Source of the DNA: Chromera velia
Lineage: Eukaryota > Sar > Chromeraceae
Length of the DNA stretch: 64,000 bases
NCBI GenBank assembly: GCA_018398765.1
Contig: JAHBMJ010002118.1
Location: 40,854-104,853, forward strand
Direction of reading: 5' to 3'
Each line of letters starts with the position of its first letter. Position 1 is the first letter of the stretch. The notes under the pieces are model-generated. The model was not told the origin of the DNA, did not search any database, and saw nothing but the letters and a program-made list of their open reading frames with translations. Shown here piece after piece: positions 33,368-45,031 of the stretch. The translations under genes and the position numbers were made by a program.

Positions 33368-34983
33368 TTTTCTGGTCGGTAACAGATCTGGTCTACCGGC
33401 AATTGCCGGTAACCGCTAATGGCCTTAGTCTGCCTTCCCTTTACCGACAAAAAAAATAATAAAAATTAGGGTCCAAAAAAAAAATTTCGCCTGCGGCGCC
33501 AACCTTTAAAAACATGTTTTTAAGTGTTCATTGGCATTTAAAAAGCCTATTCACACACACACACACACACAAAAATATTAAAAAAAAATAAATTTTTAAC
33601 TGTTTCACCCCTATAAGTGGCAAAAAGTTCTAACAGCTCTATGACAGCGTCTATCCAACAACTACTCTCTTTTTTGACTTTGCTTCATCTCTCACTGTTC
33701 TGTTTCTCTGTATATCAGGCCTTAACTATCGTTAGAGAGCGATCAAAGTAAGAGACGGAAAAAGTCTACTTCTTTCTAAAAAATGAGGAGATGGTAAGCC
33801 TGCGGCTCTGTACTTGTGCAGCCCCTGCTCGGTTTGCTGAGGGGGAAGGAGCAAGAAGAAAATTGCCTCCTTGAGCTCCTCCCATGGTACGGCTGCGTCT
33901 AGGGCTGGATGGTCTCGGACAGAAAGAGGAAGGGGTGGATGCGGCTGCTGCACCACGGCTCTAAAAAGAAGCTGGAACGACCGGCGCCTGAGGGGACCGA
34001 ACACTAGTAGAGGCTGGGGCAGAGGGGGGGAGAACACGAATCACAGCTCTTTTTGAAGAGCCTTCTTCTTCTACGCTGCATTTTCCTCTTTTCTTCCCTC
34101 TTCTCTCTGAAGGCGGCGAGTCTCTGGGCCTTTCTTCCCCCGCCTCTTCTTCTTGTACCTACACCTCTTCCTCTACTCTGCTCCCCCCATTTGCCTTAAC
34201 ATCGTTTGCTTAATTATAATTATACACAAAGGTCCACTCGCCTTTTGTTCCCATACTCGCTCTCCCTGTCTCTGTCTACTCACACACAAACCCAATTGCC
34301 TTTCGTTCACATACTTGCCCTCCCTGTCTCTACAAACGCCCAACCGCTTTTCGTTCACATACTCGCTTTCTCTGTCTCTGTTCGCTTATTTACTTATGAT
34401 TCTTTCATGTCTGCTTGTTTGTAGATGGCAAATCTCCACCCCCCTGGGTCTCCAGAGTCAGAGGCCCTTCGAGGCCTCAGACATCAGCTTTTAGCGGCGG
34501 GTCTTTCTTTGGAGGCTAGAGCACTAGATTGGGAGGACCGCCCAAACTAGCCGCCCAAACTTTGAGCTGGACTCTTTCCATTGTTGGAATCGCGTGAGTG
34601 CATCTGTCTAGGCCAGCTGTGGTCATTGCGGCCAGTGGTTCTCTGTTTTTGGGCGCCAAGTGCAAGACGGGACCCATCGCTTTGACCTGCATCATCTTCA
34701 AGCACACTGGCTGCATAGCTGTCCCTACAGATGACGCATTGACTTTTTGAATTGACCTTAAGTCTAGCCTCAAGTGATTGATTGATTAACTTATAACCTA
34801 GGACTTAGGTTATTGAAAAATGTTAGTGATTGTTAGAATTCTGCCAAGTCTTTGCCAACTGCCAGCAAACTCTGCCGGTAATTACCGGTTACTGGTAATG
34901 AAGCTTGTCTACCGCCGAAAAAATCGGCAACCCTGCCCCCCCGGGCAGTGCAGTACATAATGATCGACTTCGCGTTTTTTTAA
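33368..34983. other. gene-poor interval
   Basis: Holds a short (CA) run at 33551-33571. Related direct words ACCGGCAATTGCCGGTAACC (33388) and GCCGGTAATTACCGGTTACT (34872) lie near both ends and may bound an unidentified element. A possible 42-codon frame starting at 34425 has good local codon character but no partner exon. Much of 34050-34420 is CT-rich. Confidence 0.4.
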
Positions 34984-37386
34984 CTAGTTTAGTTGAATCA
35001 CTTCTTCCATTAAGCCCAGTCGCCGTCCTCCTCCGGCGCCTAGACAGCCGCCAAGCTCCCCGCTGTCTCGAGCGACATCGCCCCCCTCTTTGTTGTACAA
35101 CGTTTTCCTCTTGCATCCTCTTGCTCTCCTGATGCATGCTGACGCCCCCCTAATAGCTGCGATCTGCAATTTTGTTTTTACTGCTCCTGCAATCTTGCTT
35201 GGTGCACAGCCGTTTTTGCTTGCTAACCCCCATATAATTCTCCATACCATGGCTTGAAATGCTGGAGCCAACATGCCATCCAATGAAATTATAAACGGTG
35301 CGAAATCTTGCATCAACTCTTTATACGGCTTCTCATACGTTCTCCTCTAGCTTCTTTGTTTCATACTATGCAAGGATGGTATGAATGTCTTGATGCAGAT
35401 ACGACTGCGCATCGTGATCAAACATCCTCACATCTATCACTGTGTCTCGTCCTTTTGTAAAGAGTGATCTGCCATCGAGGTCCCCTTCCAACCCCTCCAA
35501 TACTTCTCCCTCTTCTCCGATACTGGCCTCTCTCACTTTGGGAAGAAACCCGACTTTGTGCTCTGCCTCTTCTAATAGCTCCCCCACTTCCTCTCCAAGC
35601 TCGTTATGTCGCATATGCACTAACCTCCCTGTGGTGCATTGCTCCACATGTTTGATACTCCACCCTTTCCCACACCTATCACATTTCTCTGGTGGGTCAC
35701 TCACCCCCGTCCCTGTCCGCAATGCCATGGCATCCCGAAACTCCTCTCGAGAGATACAGAGATCGTCTTTCTCTCTCGAGAGTACGTTCAGCCAAGCTCC
35801 TGCTTTTCGTTCATTCTGTCTCTGCAATACGTGCATCTGTGTGGGTGTTGCTCTTCCTTCTGCCGCTTCGTCTAACAACTCTTTGAACGTTCACTCCACC
35901 CATACCTCCTTCTGCTCTTCGTATCTAAGACTTTCTTTTGTATTCCTGACTGCCTTCATGTGAAGGGGCTTTCTGTATACTGCATCTTCGGATATGGCTG
36001 TACGCAACCAGTGCGTTGCTTCTATTGACATCAAGTAGGGGTCTCCTGCCTGCTGTGCTTCTGTTGGTAGAATGAGACCCAGTCCTCTGTCTTTCATTGG
36101 CAACTTCCACGCTTTTCTCTCCTACTCTGTCACCTCTCTTCCCATAAGGTTGGGCAGAAAGTCTTCTCTCAGGGCCTCCTCTGCGGCTTGCATTTCTGTG
36201 GTTGCTTCTGGGGAGACTCGAAGGGTATATATCTATTCTGCTTGAAGGGATCGGTAGACGGCAGCATACGCTTCATGAGGGTGGAATTTTGCTGCACCGG
36301 CTAGATCTTTTACGGCCTCTGCCCACTCCTTTGCCTTCTCTGCAACGTATTTTCTCTCTCCCTCCTCTATTCCGACCCATGTGCCCAAATATCTCTTTCT
36401 TTCCACAGTTACTATAATATCCTCTAACCCTGCCTCTTTGAAGGCCTCTTCCGCTTCCTGTACTTCCTCTGCCCCTCCCTTCAATAGAAACACTGTCTTT
36501 TTTACCCGCGGGTGCACTCTTTTTGGTGGGCCTACTTCCTTTAAGTCCTTCCAGTACAAAATGGCCTCCGCTGTTTTCCCTCGCGCTGCCGCAATGTTGT
36601 CTGCGGAGGCACTGTTCCTTATCCTCCCCCCTCGCCGCTTCCTCCTATTTCTCAGCTCTCTCAGAACCTAGCTCAGAACAGGGGTAGTGGCTACTGCGTA
36701 GACGGATATTGACAAAGGGTCTCCTTACACTGTCCTTTCTTCACAAAGCATGACTGTCATCATTGCCTCCCCCCTTGCTATCACCACTATTCCTCCTTTG
36801 TACGAATTAAAGATGTACATGGCTGCTGATGGCTAGTGAATCCTTATGGTGATCAGTGCTACCCTCCGTGAAAGCAGTTGAAAGGCACTCTGAACATCAT
36901 ACAACAATACCCCCTTTTTATTCTGACACTCTTGATACAGCTGTCTCATATGAGCGGCAGCTGCCTCTACTCCTCCTCTCCGCTTCGCACTGAGGTTCAG
37001 GGTTCCGTATAGGGCAACCAAAAGATGGTATAGTGTTTTTTGATTTTTCTAGCAAAAAACGGTACGATTACGGTACAATGGCCCCCCAAAACCATCTTAG
37101 GAAAATCTATACACTTAAACTAAAGTCTCAAAGAAAAAAGAATCAAAGCTGTAGAGAGTTTAATAATCTAAAATAATTAATACAGAACTTGTTCACATCC
37201 ATGAAGTCTGAACAAAACAATTTACAAACTCTAGAGAGCCTAGTAAATTGATAGTAACAGGAATTAACATGACGATTTACATAAAATAACATATTCAAAA
37301 TTGTTCACATAGCTTCATGCATAGAAGTACAGAGCAACAGTGAGATGGCAGGTGAATTTGAGGCCTTCGGTTCAACAACTTCAATC

Positions 37387-37445
37387 AATCAATCAATCAA
37401 TCAGTCAATCAATCGATCAGTCAGTCAGTCAGTCAGTCAGTCAGT
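37387..37445. repeat. (AATC)n(CAGT)n microsatellite
   Basis: AATC units followed by (CAGT). It abuts the last codons of the MYND exon, so the final residues T-D and the stop are read from the repeat. Confidence 0.9.
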
Positions 37446-37595
37446 GCCCTCTGTAGGACAGGGCAGATAGCACGATGACAGGAGGTCCAGTCTCTCTTCT
37501 GACACCTCCGCGAACAGTACTGAGTATAGTGAGACCCAGCACACTTCTGCATGGAGGCAGACAATATTATGCAGCCACAGACCGAGCACATCTTC
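37433..37595 (-). pseudogene. MYND zinc-finger exon (copy 1)
   Basis: The exon starts after a GCAG acceptor (37596-37598) and ends at TGA 37433. It encodes C-S-V-C-G-C, K-C-A-G-S-H and Y-C-S-R-R-C-Q-K-R-D-W, then C-H-R-A-I-C. This is the MYND pattern of paired Cys with Y-C-S-x2-C-Q-x2-D-W and a closing H-x3-C. Where the second C-x2-C pair is expected, one Cys is Ser (C-A-G-S). MYND fingers bind proline-rich peptides, often at the C-terminus of larger proteins, as here. The upstream exons are lost in the (CTTT)n tract at 37639. It is related to the copy at 43868-44023. Confidence 0.6.
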
Positions 37596-37638
37596 CTGCT
37601 GCGACCAACAAGAAAACATGGCCCATTCACCCCTTTTC

Positions 37639-37648
37639 TCTCTCTCTT

Positions 37649-37729
<81 letters not shown>

Positions 37730-37795
37730 TTCTTTCTCTCTCTCTCTCTCCCCCCCCNCCCCCCCCCCCCCCCCCCCTCTCTCTCTCTCATGTGT
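37639..37795. repeat. (CTTT)n(CT)n(C)n microsatellite
   Basis: (CTTT) and (CT) runs, then a C homopolymer with one N at 37758. The poly-C run with an N suggests low assembly confidence. Confidence 0.9.
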
Positions 37796-37818
37796 ATGTC
37801 TATATGTATGTGCTGTAG

Positions 37819-38260
37819 AGCAGGAGACCTGGCAGACCCCGAGCTGCTTGAGCAGCTCAAGAAGGTGGCAGGTTCCATCTGTCCGCTCTCCTGGTGGGGC
37901 ATGTGTCAGGTCGAGAGGGTTGCCCCATTGAACACCGAGGTGGCTCCCTACATCTTTCGGTCTGCCAAATTGTATTAAATGCCGCAGGTGCAGGCAAACG
38001 CGCCTGTATAGTCCACCTATGAGTTCATTTTTGACAGAAAGAGGAACGGCCTGAAGCAGGAGCATCAAGACGCTCTGGTGAACGTCTACACAAACACGAA
38101 GCTGGTGAAGATGCATAGGAAGGAGGGAGGGATAAGGAGAGGGGGTGTTTGGAGGGGGGAGGCAGAGGGCCTCCCGATATGGCAGAACGGTGCGGTCGTC
38201 GAGGAGGTTGGGGGGGATGAAGTCCTTGCTAAGCGTCTGGCTGCTCTTGGGCTTGTATAA
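37819..38260 (+). pseudogene. hAT transposase C-terminal fragment
   Basis: After a TAG acceptor at 37816-37818 an open frame shows P-L-S-W-W-G, then A-P-Y-I-F-R-S-A-K-L-Y. After two in-frame stops (TAA 37976 and TAG 38009) it continues with S-T-Y-E-F-I-F-D-R-K-R-N-G-L, A-L-V-N-V-Y-T-N and K-L-V-K. W-W followed by W-S-x-Y-x-x-I-x-x-K-R-N-x-L and L-V-x-V-x-x-N is the arrangement of the hAT dimerisation region. The Trp expected before S-T-Y is the TAG codon, a single G-to-A change from TGG. The fragment ends at TAA 38258-38260. The catalytic part is missing. Confidence 0.6.
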
Positions 38261-39740
38261 GCCTGTGGAGCCTTTCCCTGACTCTGACGAGGAGAGTTGA
38301 AGGGAAGTAGTAGAAAAGGGAAAGGAGGCAGTGATTGATTTGCTGACCTGACCAGTAGAAAGAACTCTTGAACTGTTCATTATCCTGGGGCCGCTACGTT
38401 GCCCCTGCTTGTTTGTTTTGTGTTCTCTCCTTTCTTTTGAACGTTCGACTGACCTCCAGTACAGACAGACTGCTAGTCTTTGGGTTAGATAATCATGATA
38501 AATGGCTTATATTATAATTCTAGTGTTTAGTTATGCTTATACGATGCTATGTTAGCCTATGTAGACCCTTAAAAGCCTATAAATTAATTTTTTTATATAG
38601 GTAGTATATTACAGTATAGTATTTTTTCATTTTTTAAAAAAATCGTGCAAGACGGTGTAATACTGCATAGTACGGTGTTTTTTGGATGCTTTAGTTCCAC
38701 AAGCTGCCTCTGCTTCGTCCCCCGCTCTCCTGTGCATCAGCTTAGCAGACAGTCTCTTTTCTGCCTCTTTTACCCCTATGGGTCTCAGTCCTCCATCATC
38801 TTTCTGCAAGGCAAACTCTATCTGCGCTTCTAAACAGGCAATCTGCTCCCACTCTACTACCCTATTTGCTATCTTCTCTGTGTATGCTGCAATTCCGGTG
38901 CGGTATTGGGTGCTAGCCTCACCATACCTCAGAAGCATATCCCTTGTTGCGGCTGTATCAACCCCGGACGGCCCCCCTACCCCCTGCATCTCTTTTACCA
39001 TCGCTCTCACGTTTGCCTCAGTGAACACATGATGGAGGAGTGGGGAGAGGCCTGCAGCTGGGGTCTTTTCTAGGTCCTCTGGCTTCACTGGGGCAGGGGG
39101 GGGTGTTTCTCTCTGAGAGCGTCTACAACTGTCTTGCTGGGGTGACCGTCAACCTTTAGTGGCGTGTCTACGCTGACTACCCCTCTCCCCGTTCTTCCAG
39201 TCACCCAGCGGTTAGCTTGCCGCACCTGCCTTCTCCACATCAGTCTCACAAAAACCCTTCTAACATGCTCTGGGTCTTTCTTCCCTTCCTTTTTCCTCTC
39301 TCTCACCGTTCTCTAAATGGTGGCCCTCCTTTTCTCTGACAAAGGACTCAATCTCCCCCCTTTCCCAGGCCTGCAATCGGGTGTCAATGAGGTGTGCTAC
39401 TGCTGATACGGACTTCACTCCCTCCTGCTTTTCAAGCGCCACCATCTTTAAAATCTGTAAGGCCTCATATGGGACTTTACCTTGGTGGGCTTCCTCCTAC
39501 AACGAGGCTATCATGTTTATAAGCTTCTCCCCTGTCCTCCTCTGATGTCCATTCTTTCAGAGGCCATACGGGATGTCATACAATGTCTCCCCAAACTCGG
39601 TACACACATTGTCAATCCATCTTCTCTTCCACGGATCCGTCGGCTCTATTCCGCTCCCTTTTATGATTTTGGCTTAGGGCCCGTATGCCTCCCTGTACCT
39701 TTTGGCAAGGAAGTCGGGGACTGGGGTATCAGTCGGTGGG

Positions 39741-42299
39741 AACGAAGGGAAAAGGGGTAGATCATCAGAGGGTTAGGTCTTCTAGGTGGTTAAATTGATT
39801 TGATCGATCGCTTGCCTGCATTTTAAATGAGTCTCCCCATTCTTCTTTCTGTCTATAGCTGCTTTTATTACATTGCTTCAACCCGCTTGCCAGAAACTGC
39901 CACTTCAATCCCAGTTCGGAATTATCAATTAGTTTTGACTGTCTGATCGACGTATAGATGCAACTCGATATACTTGAACTGCCGGATCAGTAGGTATCAG
40001 TCTTACAATATCTATGTGCAATTGTAGTTAGTACTACAGATTGTGATGAGGTTGTTTGCATCAATCGTTCGAGAAGTCTACTGAGAGATATTGAGCCTAC
40101 TGAGAGAAAAACTGCTGAAGATCCGAGAAAGAACAGTTCCTGTCTCCTCCAGCAAGGCTGTTACAAACTTGGGCCATCTTCTCCTAACTCACGCAACACC
40201 CCTCATCTCACCCAAGAAGGTTACAGAAACCATTCCACGCAATTTAACTCAAGGCCCCTTGCCCACAGTCATCGTTTGAGAGCAACGGGATAAGCTTCTA
40301 GTATGTATGTGTACTGAAAGGGACGAGGATATACAACCATCACCTTTATGAAGGTAGAAGGCTGACAAAGCAACAACATCCCCTCTCCCAACTAAGTGAC
40401 TATGAAAGATACCCCTGGAATTTTCTCCCAAGTCTCTGGGACTGTAGTCACCATATATTATATATAAAAACGCCGGGTAAGCTTCTGATGAGAGCACCAG
40501 TTGAGAGTAGACGTGATGGTCCTCTCAGATCTGTATAGGCAGACCATGGCAGACCCTTCAGATCCACAGCCCCTCCCTAAACTGAAGAGGCCCTGAAAAA
40601 AGCTCCGAGCATTTTTTTTTTAAGTTCCATGTTTGTGTAAATACGTTTAAAGCAGAGGGCTCGGTTCTAGGCTCGGTTGCTGCTGTGTATGTCTGCCTGC
40701 CGTAGAAATTAGAAGGAGAACGCAAAAGCACCGTGCCTAGCGTGGAGACGCGAGTCCTTTGAGGTGGCAATTGGCTGTGGAAATCACAGATACTGGAGCT
40801 TTCCTCGGCCCCCCATCAGAATATGAGCGCGGTGAGGAAGAAGTTCTGGGAGGGGGGAAACATACGCTGGCAAAGAAAATTTAATATAAGATCTTTCCTT
40901 ATCAAGTGGAGGACTTCGATCGGCCTTCATGAGGGGGACTGGGTGAAAGTTCGAGTGGCGGACAGTGGTGGACCTTTCGGGGAGGGGGGAGGTCCGAGAG
41001 ATGGAAAAGGTAGAGAGGAAGGACACGATGACCACAGAAGTCCAACCAAACAAGATTGCAAAACTTGCAGCAGCGGGACAGCTCTTTGGAACTTAATTCT
41101 GAAGTCTCGTCATTCTACCTCTCAGATTACCTCAAGAAGGTAGATAAGAAAGTAGTCAAGTCACAAAGCATCAGAAAGTAGTAGAAAGGAAAGACTATGA
41201 CCTGAAGGTAGGGATACTTCCTGTGTAATTGCAAAATGACTTGGTGTGCATCTACCAACCTTTCATGACCTTGCATTTTTGTCTGTCATAGGATTAATTG
41301 CTTGCGGTATGCTGACGTGCCAGTGTGTACTGTGATGTATCTCTATCAATCTCTATGATCCTGCTGTATACATTGTATCTCTTCAGTCTTAGAAGCTCTT
41401 TTTCTCGTTTTGTCGCTCCCAGATATATTTTTTCAGACTGTTTCTTCTCTCCATGACGTGGTCGGCCGGAGAAAGACTCGGACTCGATCCTTTCGTAGAC
41501 TCTGACTGTTCAAAAAAGAGAGCCTCTCACATAGCTGGACTCAATTTATGGGTGGGATTCACACTAGACTGGACGGCATTGCTCATTTCGCCCTCTCCCT
41601 TCTCTTTCTCCTGCAGTCCGGTCATAAAGAGGAGAAAAAAGAGGAGGAGGAGCAGAAGTAGGGTGCGCGCGACAGTGGGGGTGCTGCCACTGGTGTGGAA
41701 ACAAGTCTCTTGGTTGTATGGAGGTCGGGGTCGGTTCAGCGGTTGTCTTTGGAGCTTTCGAGCAAGGAGGAGGGAGAGAGGAGTTCTTCTGTTGCTGTTG
41801 AATAAGAAGGGGAACCAAAGATCGAAGAAGGCATGAACGATCAGGCCTGAGGCCCTCCCAAACGGAGAGGGCCCTAAAAGTGAGTCGAGAATGTTTCTCG
41901 TTTCTTCGATCTTGTTGCATCTCGCTCCTTTTGATTTCATACATTTGGTGCTCTACTGATCTTGTCTCTCATTGTTCTCTCTTTTTTTTAGCTCTTTCTT
42001 GCTTTTCTGGATCGAGCCGGATTCCTCACTTAATTGCTTCTCTTTCCCTCCAGTTTTCCTTCATTCTGACAGGCACCCCTTCATCTACTTTCCTTATTGA
42101 CGCTTCTGACGGCACTTTCAAATTTTTGCTTCTAATTTGCAAATCAATCTGGCTGCCTTGGTGTGTGGCTTTCGTGCATTTATGAGAATCTGTGAGGAGG
42201 CAGTGATGAGTGCTCGTATTATAATATATGGAGTGTCTGTGCTTGCAGGTCAATGTGTCTGTGTATAGCAGTGAAGAGAGACGGACGAAACAAGACGAT
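39741..42299. other. gene-poor interval
   Basis: No gene that I can support. Plus-strand frames at 40823-41143 and 41453-41836 have some coding character. The second could be an exon after a CTGCAG acceptor near 41616, coding a very basic segment. Neither shows a domain or a matching partner exon. Confidence 0.4.
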
Positions 42300-43110
42300 C
42301 GAGGAAGGCTGTAAAACGAAAAAGCGAATACACAGGTGAATGAATAGAAAGAAAGCAATAAGGAGTGAAGTAAGGAGAGAAAAAAGAAAAGACACAAAAA
42401 GACAGGTCTCCTAGAAAGAAGAAAGGAGCAGGGAAGAAAGTGTAAGAAGGAAGGATAGAAGGAAGACTGGAAGGAAGAGGGGAATTGAGGGGGGAAGAGG
42501 GAAGGGGGGGGGGAAGAAGGAAGAAGGGGGGGGGGGGGAGGAAGGCAGGCAACAGACAAATAAGTAAGTGAGGAAGAAAAGAATCCAGCAAAAGGAAAGA
42601 AGAATAAAATAAGGAGAAAGAAAAGAAAAGGAAAAAAGAATGAAACAAGGAAATAATCAAGGAAGTGGATAAAAGAGGAAAAACGAAAAGAAATGGAAGA
42701 CAAAGCAAATAAACAAAGAAGTGCATAAAGGAGCAGGAACGGAAAGAAATGGAAGAAGGGAGATGAAGAGTGAAAGGGAGGAAGAAGGGAAGGAAGGAAG
42801 GAAGGAAGGAAGGAAGGAAAGAAGGAAGGAAGGAAGGAAGGAAGAAAGGAGGGAAGAAGGGAAGGAGGGAAAGAAGGAAGGCAGGTCCTGGAAGGACGGA
42901 ATGAGGGAAGAAGGGAAGAAGGAAGGAAGAAAGAAAATAATAAAGAAAATAAGGAGGGGGGGACGGAGGGAAGGAATGAAAGAGGGGCATAAAAGAATGG
43001 AAGGAGGAAGAAGGAAATGAATGAATGAATGAATGAATGAATGTCATTGAATGATCAAATGAATGAATGAAAAATGAATAAATGAATGAATGAATGAAGA
43101 AAGGAAGGAA
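42300..43110. repeat. purine-rich AAGG/GAAT microsatellite field
   Basis: Almost pure AG sequence: G-rich runs at 42505-42540, (AAGG) at 42788-42845 and (GAAT) at 43018-43100. All long frames here are repeat artefacts. Confidence 0.95.
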
Positions 43111-43867
43111 GGAAGGAAAAGATTGAATAATGATGCTCGAAAGGAAGGGAAATGGGCTTCAAAGAACAAATTCAGAAAATTTGGTGGCTATAGCAGAGGG
43201 CAAAAAGAAGAGCGCAAGAAAAAAATGAAGCAAAGCAAAAGAGAAGAGAAGAAGGAAAGAGGGAGAGAAGACAAGGGAAAAAAAACGAATAGATCAGAAT
43301 GATTCAGAAATATCTATCGCTGTTAAAATTTTGAGCTCCCTGTACGAATAGCTAAAAACATGGCTAGCAGCATAAATCTTTGAAAATTCTAAATATTATG
43401 GTCGGCAACGTTATTTTTCTACTTGATTGTTTATATCATACTGTAGGGCTGCTCTCCTCGTCATGTTTGAGCGGGACGAGAAAAGAGAAGAAAGGCTCGT
43501 GACGTGATTCTTTTCGCTTCTCTGCCTTTCTGCACGTGTTGGTTCTGCCTTTCTGGTCTTCGTGTTGCATCCCTCCCGATCATGCTTCGGTAGTTTGCCA
43601 AGAGAGGGAACAAGGGCATACATGATGGACCACGATGCAAACTGGCGAAGAGGACGGGCCAAAAAGGAGACGAGAGGATGAGACTTCACAAGTAAACACT
43701 AACTGTGTATTTATTTAGAACAAGAGAAACAGGCATGATCTTAGATAGGGAGGATGGTTCCTCCAGAGGATGAAGAGCCCGGAAGAGCCTCTCTTCTCCT
43801 GTGCTAGTTATCATATGTTGTTATAGACACCGGTACAAGTATATGCCTCGTCACTGAGAAGGGGACC

Positions 43868-44023
43868 AAGTGTTGTATGCTCTGTGAGGACGATCCCGAT
43901 GAGGTGAGGACGTGTGCAGGGTGCCACTTCACCTGTTATTATTCCCACCGCTGTCAAAAAAGAGACTGGCGGGATGGGCCGGCAGGAGTTTGCGTGGTTT
44001 TCCAGTCAACTCTGAGCCTCTGA
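43868..44023 (+). pseudogene. MYND zinc-finger remnant (copy 2)
   Basis: The frame reads C-C-M-L-C, T-C-A-G-C-H-F-T-C, then Y-Y-S-H-R-C-Q-K-R-D-W and a C-V-V-F end, closing at TGA 44021. It aligns without gaps to copy 1 (37595-37433) through C-A-G, C-Q-K-R-D-W and the C-terminus, and is followed by a (GACT) repeat as copy 1 is. Here the Cys of Y-C-S is Tyr, and the His before the last Cys is Pro/Ala, so the second zinc site is broken. Neighbouring exons are not found. Confidence 0.55.
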
Positions 44024-44589
44024 CTGGCAGTCTGCCTGACTGACTGACTTTGAATGACTGACTGACTGGTGGCTCTGTGCATCAAGCTATATGAACAATT
44101 TTAAATATGTTCCTTTATGCAAATCATCATGGGCGTCCCGCTCACATGCAGGAGAAGACCAGCCCGGGTAGAGGGGTGGTTTTAAATTTGTTACATGTTG
44201 TACAGTGTACAGGTTTTATCTTCTTTAAGTTCTGCTCCGTTACAGTAGAGTTAAAAATTAAAGCGAAGTGGCCACCTAGTCTTACAAGCCTTCAAATGCC
44301 CTATGAAGTCTAGGTTGAATATTAATCAAAAACTTGTATGATATACAGCGGGTCAGCCACTGACAGCAAGGGCGTAAGTGGTGGTGTTACTGGCTTTAAC
44401 CTACTAACTTATTCATTTATTCATTCAGAGTTTATATTTCAATTTGTTTTCTAGTTTTTTTTTTTAGTGTTACAAAAGTGTTGTTCATTTATATTATGGT
44501 GATTAACAGCTTTGGCAGAGTCCAAAGGCGGGGTGTAACAGTTTAGTCTAGACTTTAGTCTTTTTTCGTTTTAGTTCTTGCTTTTAAAT
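44024..44589. other. no recognised gene
   Basis: (GACT)-rich at 44033-44070, then AT-rich sequence up to the large foldback element. Confidence 0.5.
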
Positions 44590-45031
44590 ACCTTGCAAAG
44601 ACCTAGGAATTTAGACAGGAATTTAGAGGATTTTAGACAGGAATTTAGAGGATTTTAGACAGGAATTTAAAAGAATTTAGAGGAATTTAGACAGGAATCT
44701 AAAAGAATTTAGACCTCTAAATTCCTAAACTTTGGAGGTCGATATCTCATGAACTATGATGAATTAGAACTTGATATTTATGGTTCTTATAGAGCTATAT
44801 TAGACCAGGGTCCTATGAGCACTGTTAATATCAAGTTCCAATTCATCATAGTTCACGAGAAATTGACCTCCAAAAATTGCTAAATTCCTCAGAATTCCTG
44901 TCTTTAAATTTTTTTAGATTCCTAGCTAAATTCCTCTAAATTTCTGTCTAAATTCCTGTCTAAATTCCTGTTTAAATTCCTCTCAATTTCTGTCTAAATT
45001 CCTATTAAAATTCCTAGGTGCTTGCAGGGTA
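44590..45031. repeat. 442-bp foldback element with internal tandem units
   Basis: The outer ends pair: TACCTTGCAAAGACCTAGGA on the left with ACCCTGCAAGCACCTAGGA read from the right. The outer arms are tandem copies of TTTAGACAGGAA on the left and its complement on the right. The inner arms (about 44736-44782 and 44828-44873) are almost perfectly complementary (GAGGTCGATATCTCATGAAC against GAGGTCAATTTCTCGTGAAC). The loop is about 45 bases. There is no coding capacity. Confidence 0.8.

Larger units (their letters stand above)
37022..38690. mobile_element. nested insertion inside the RT element
   Basis: RT homology stops at 37021 and resumes at about 38690 with few residues lost, so about 1.67 kb was inserted. 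Inside are a hAT transposase end on the plus strand and a MYND exon on the minus strand. Similar words lie at the two edges, GGTATAGTGTTTTTTGAT at 37034 and AGTACGGTGTTTTTTGGAT at about 38667, in the same orientation. The exact ends are uncertain. Confidence 0.6.
34984..39740 (-). pseudogene. non-LTR-like reverse-transcriptase element, decayed and split
   Basis: Minus-strand segments, in protein order, match the layout of a multi-copy RT family found in marine invertebrates and protists. First comes an N-terminal part (39740-39085) with D-I-P-Y-G, L-Q-A-W-E-R-G and L-R-E-K-H-P-P. The RT start (39088-38690) has G-P-S-G-V-D and G-L-R-P-I-G-V. The RT core (37021-36833) has V-L-L-Y-D-V-Q-S-A-F. 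Then follow R-Y-L-G-T-W-V-G (36559-36233), G-L-G-L-I-L-P (36103-35891), and a zinc-binding region with E-F-R-D-A-M-A-L-R and C-x2-C-G then H-x4-C and R-H-N-E (35878-35500). The D-V-R-M-F-D-H-D-A-Q-S-Y nuclease-like motif and a helical tail end at 34984. Several frameshifts and stops separate the pieces, and a 1.67-kb insertion (about 37022-38690) divides the RT domain. The part with the catalytic Y-x-D-D box (36832-36560) is too decayed to read. Confidence 0.75.

Noticed and set aside
42026-43047. Phe/Ser/Leu-rich 225-265-residue frames on the minus strand
   Set aside because: Translations of the AAGG/AG-rich tract.
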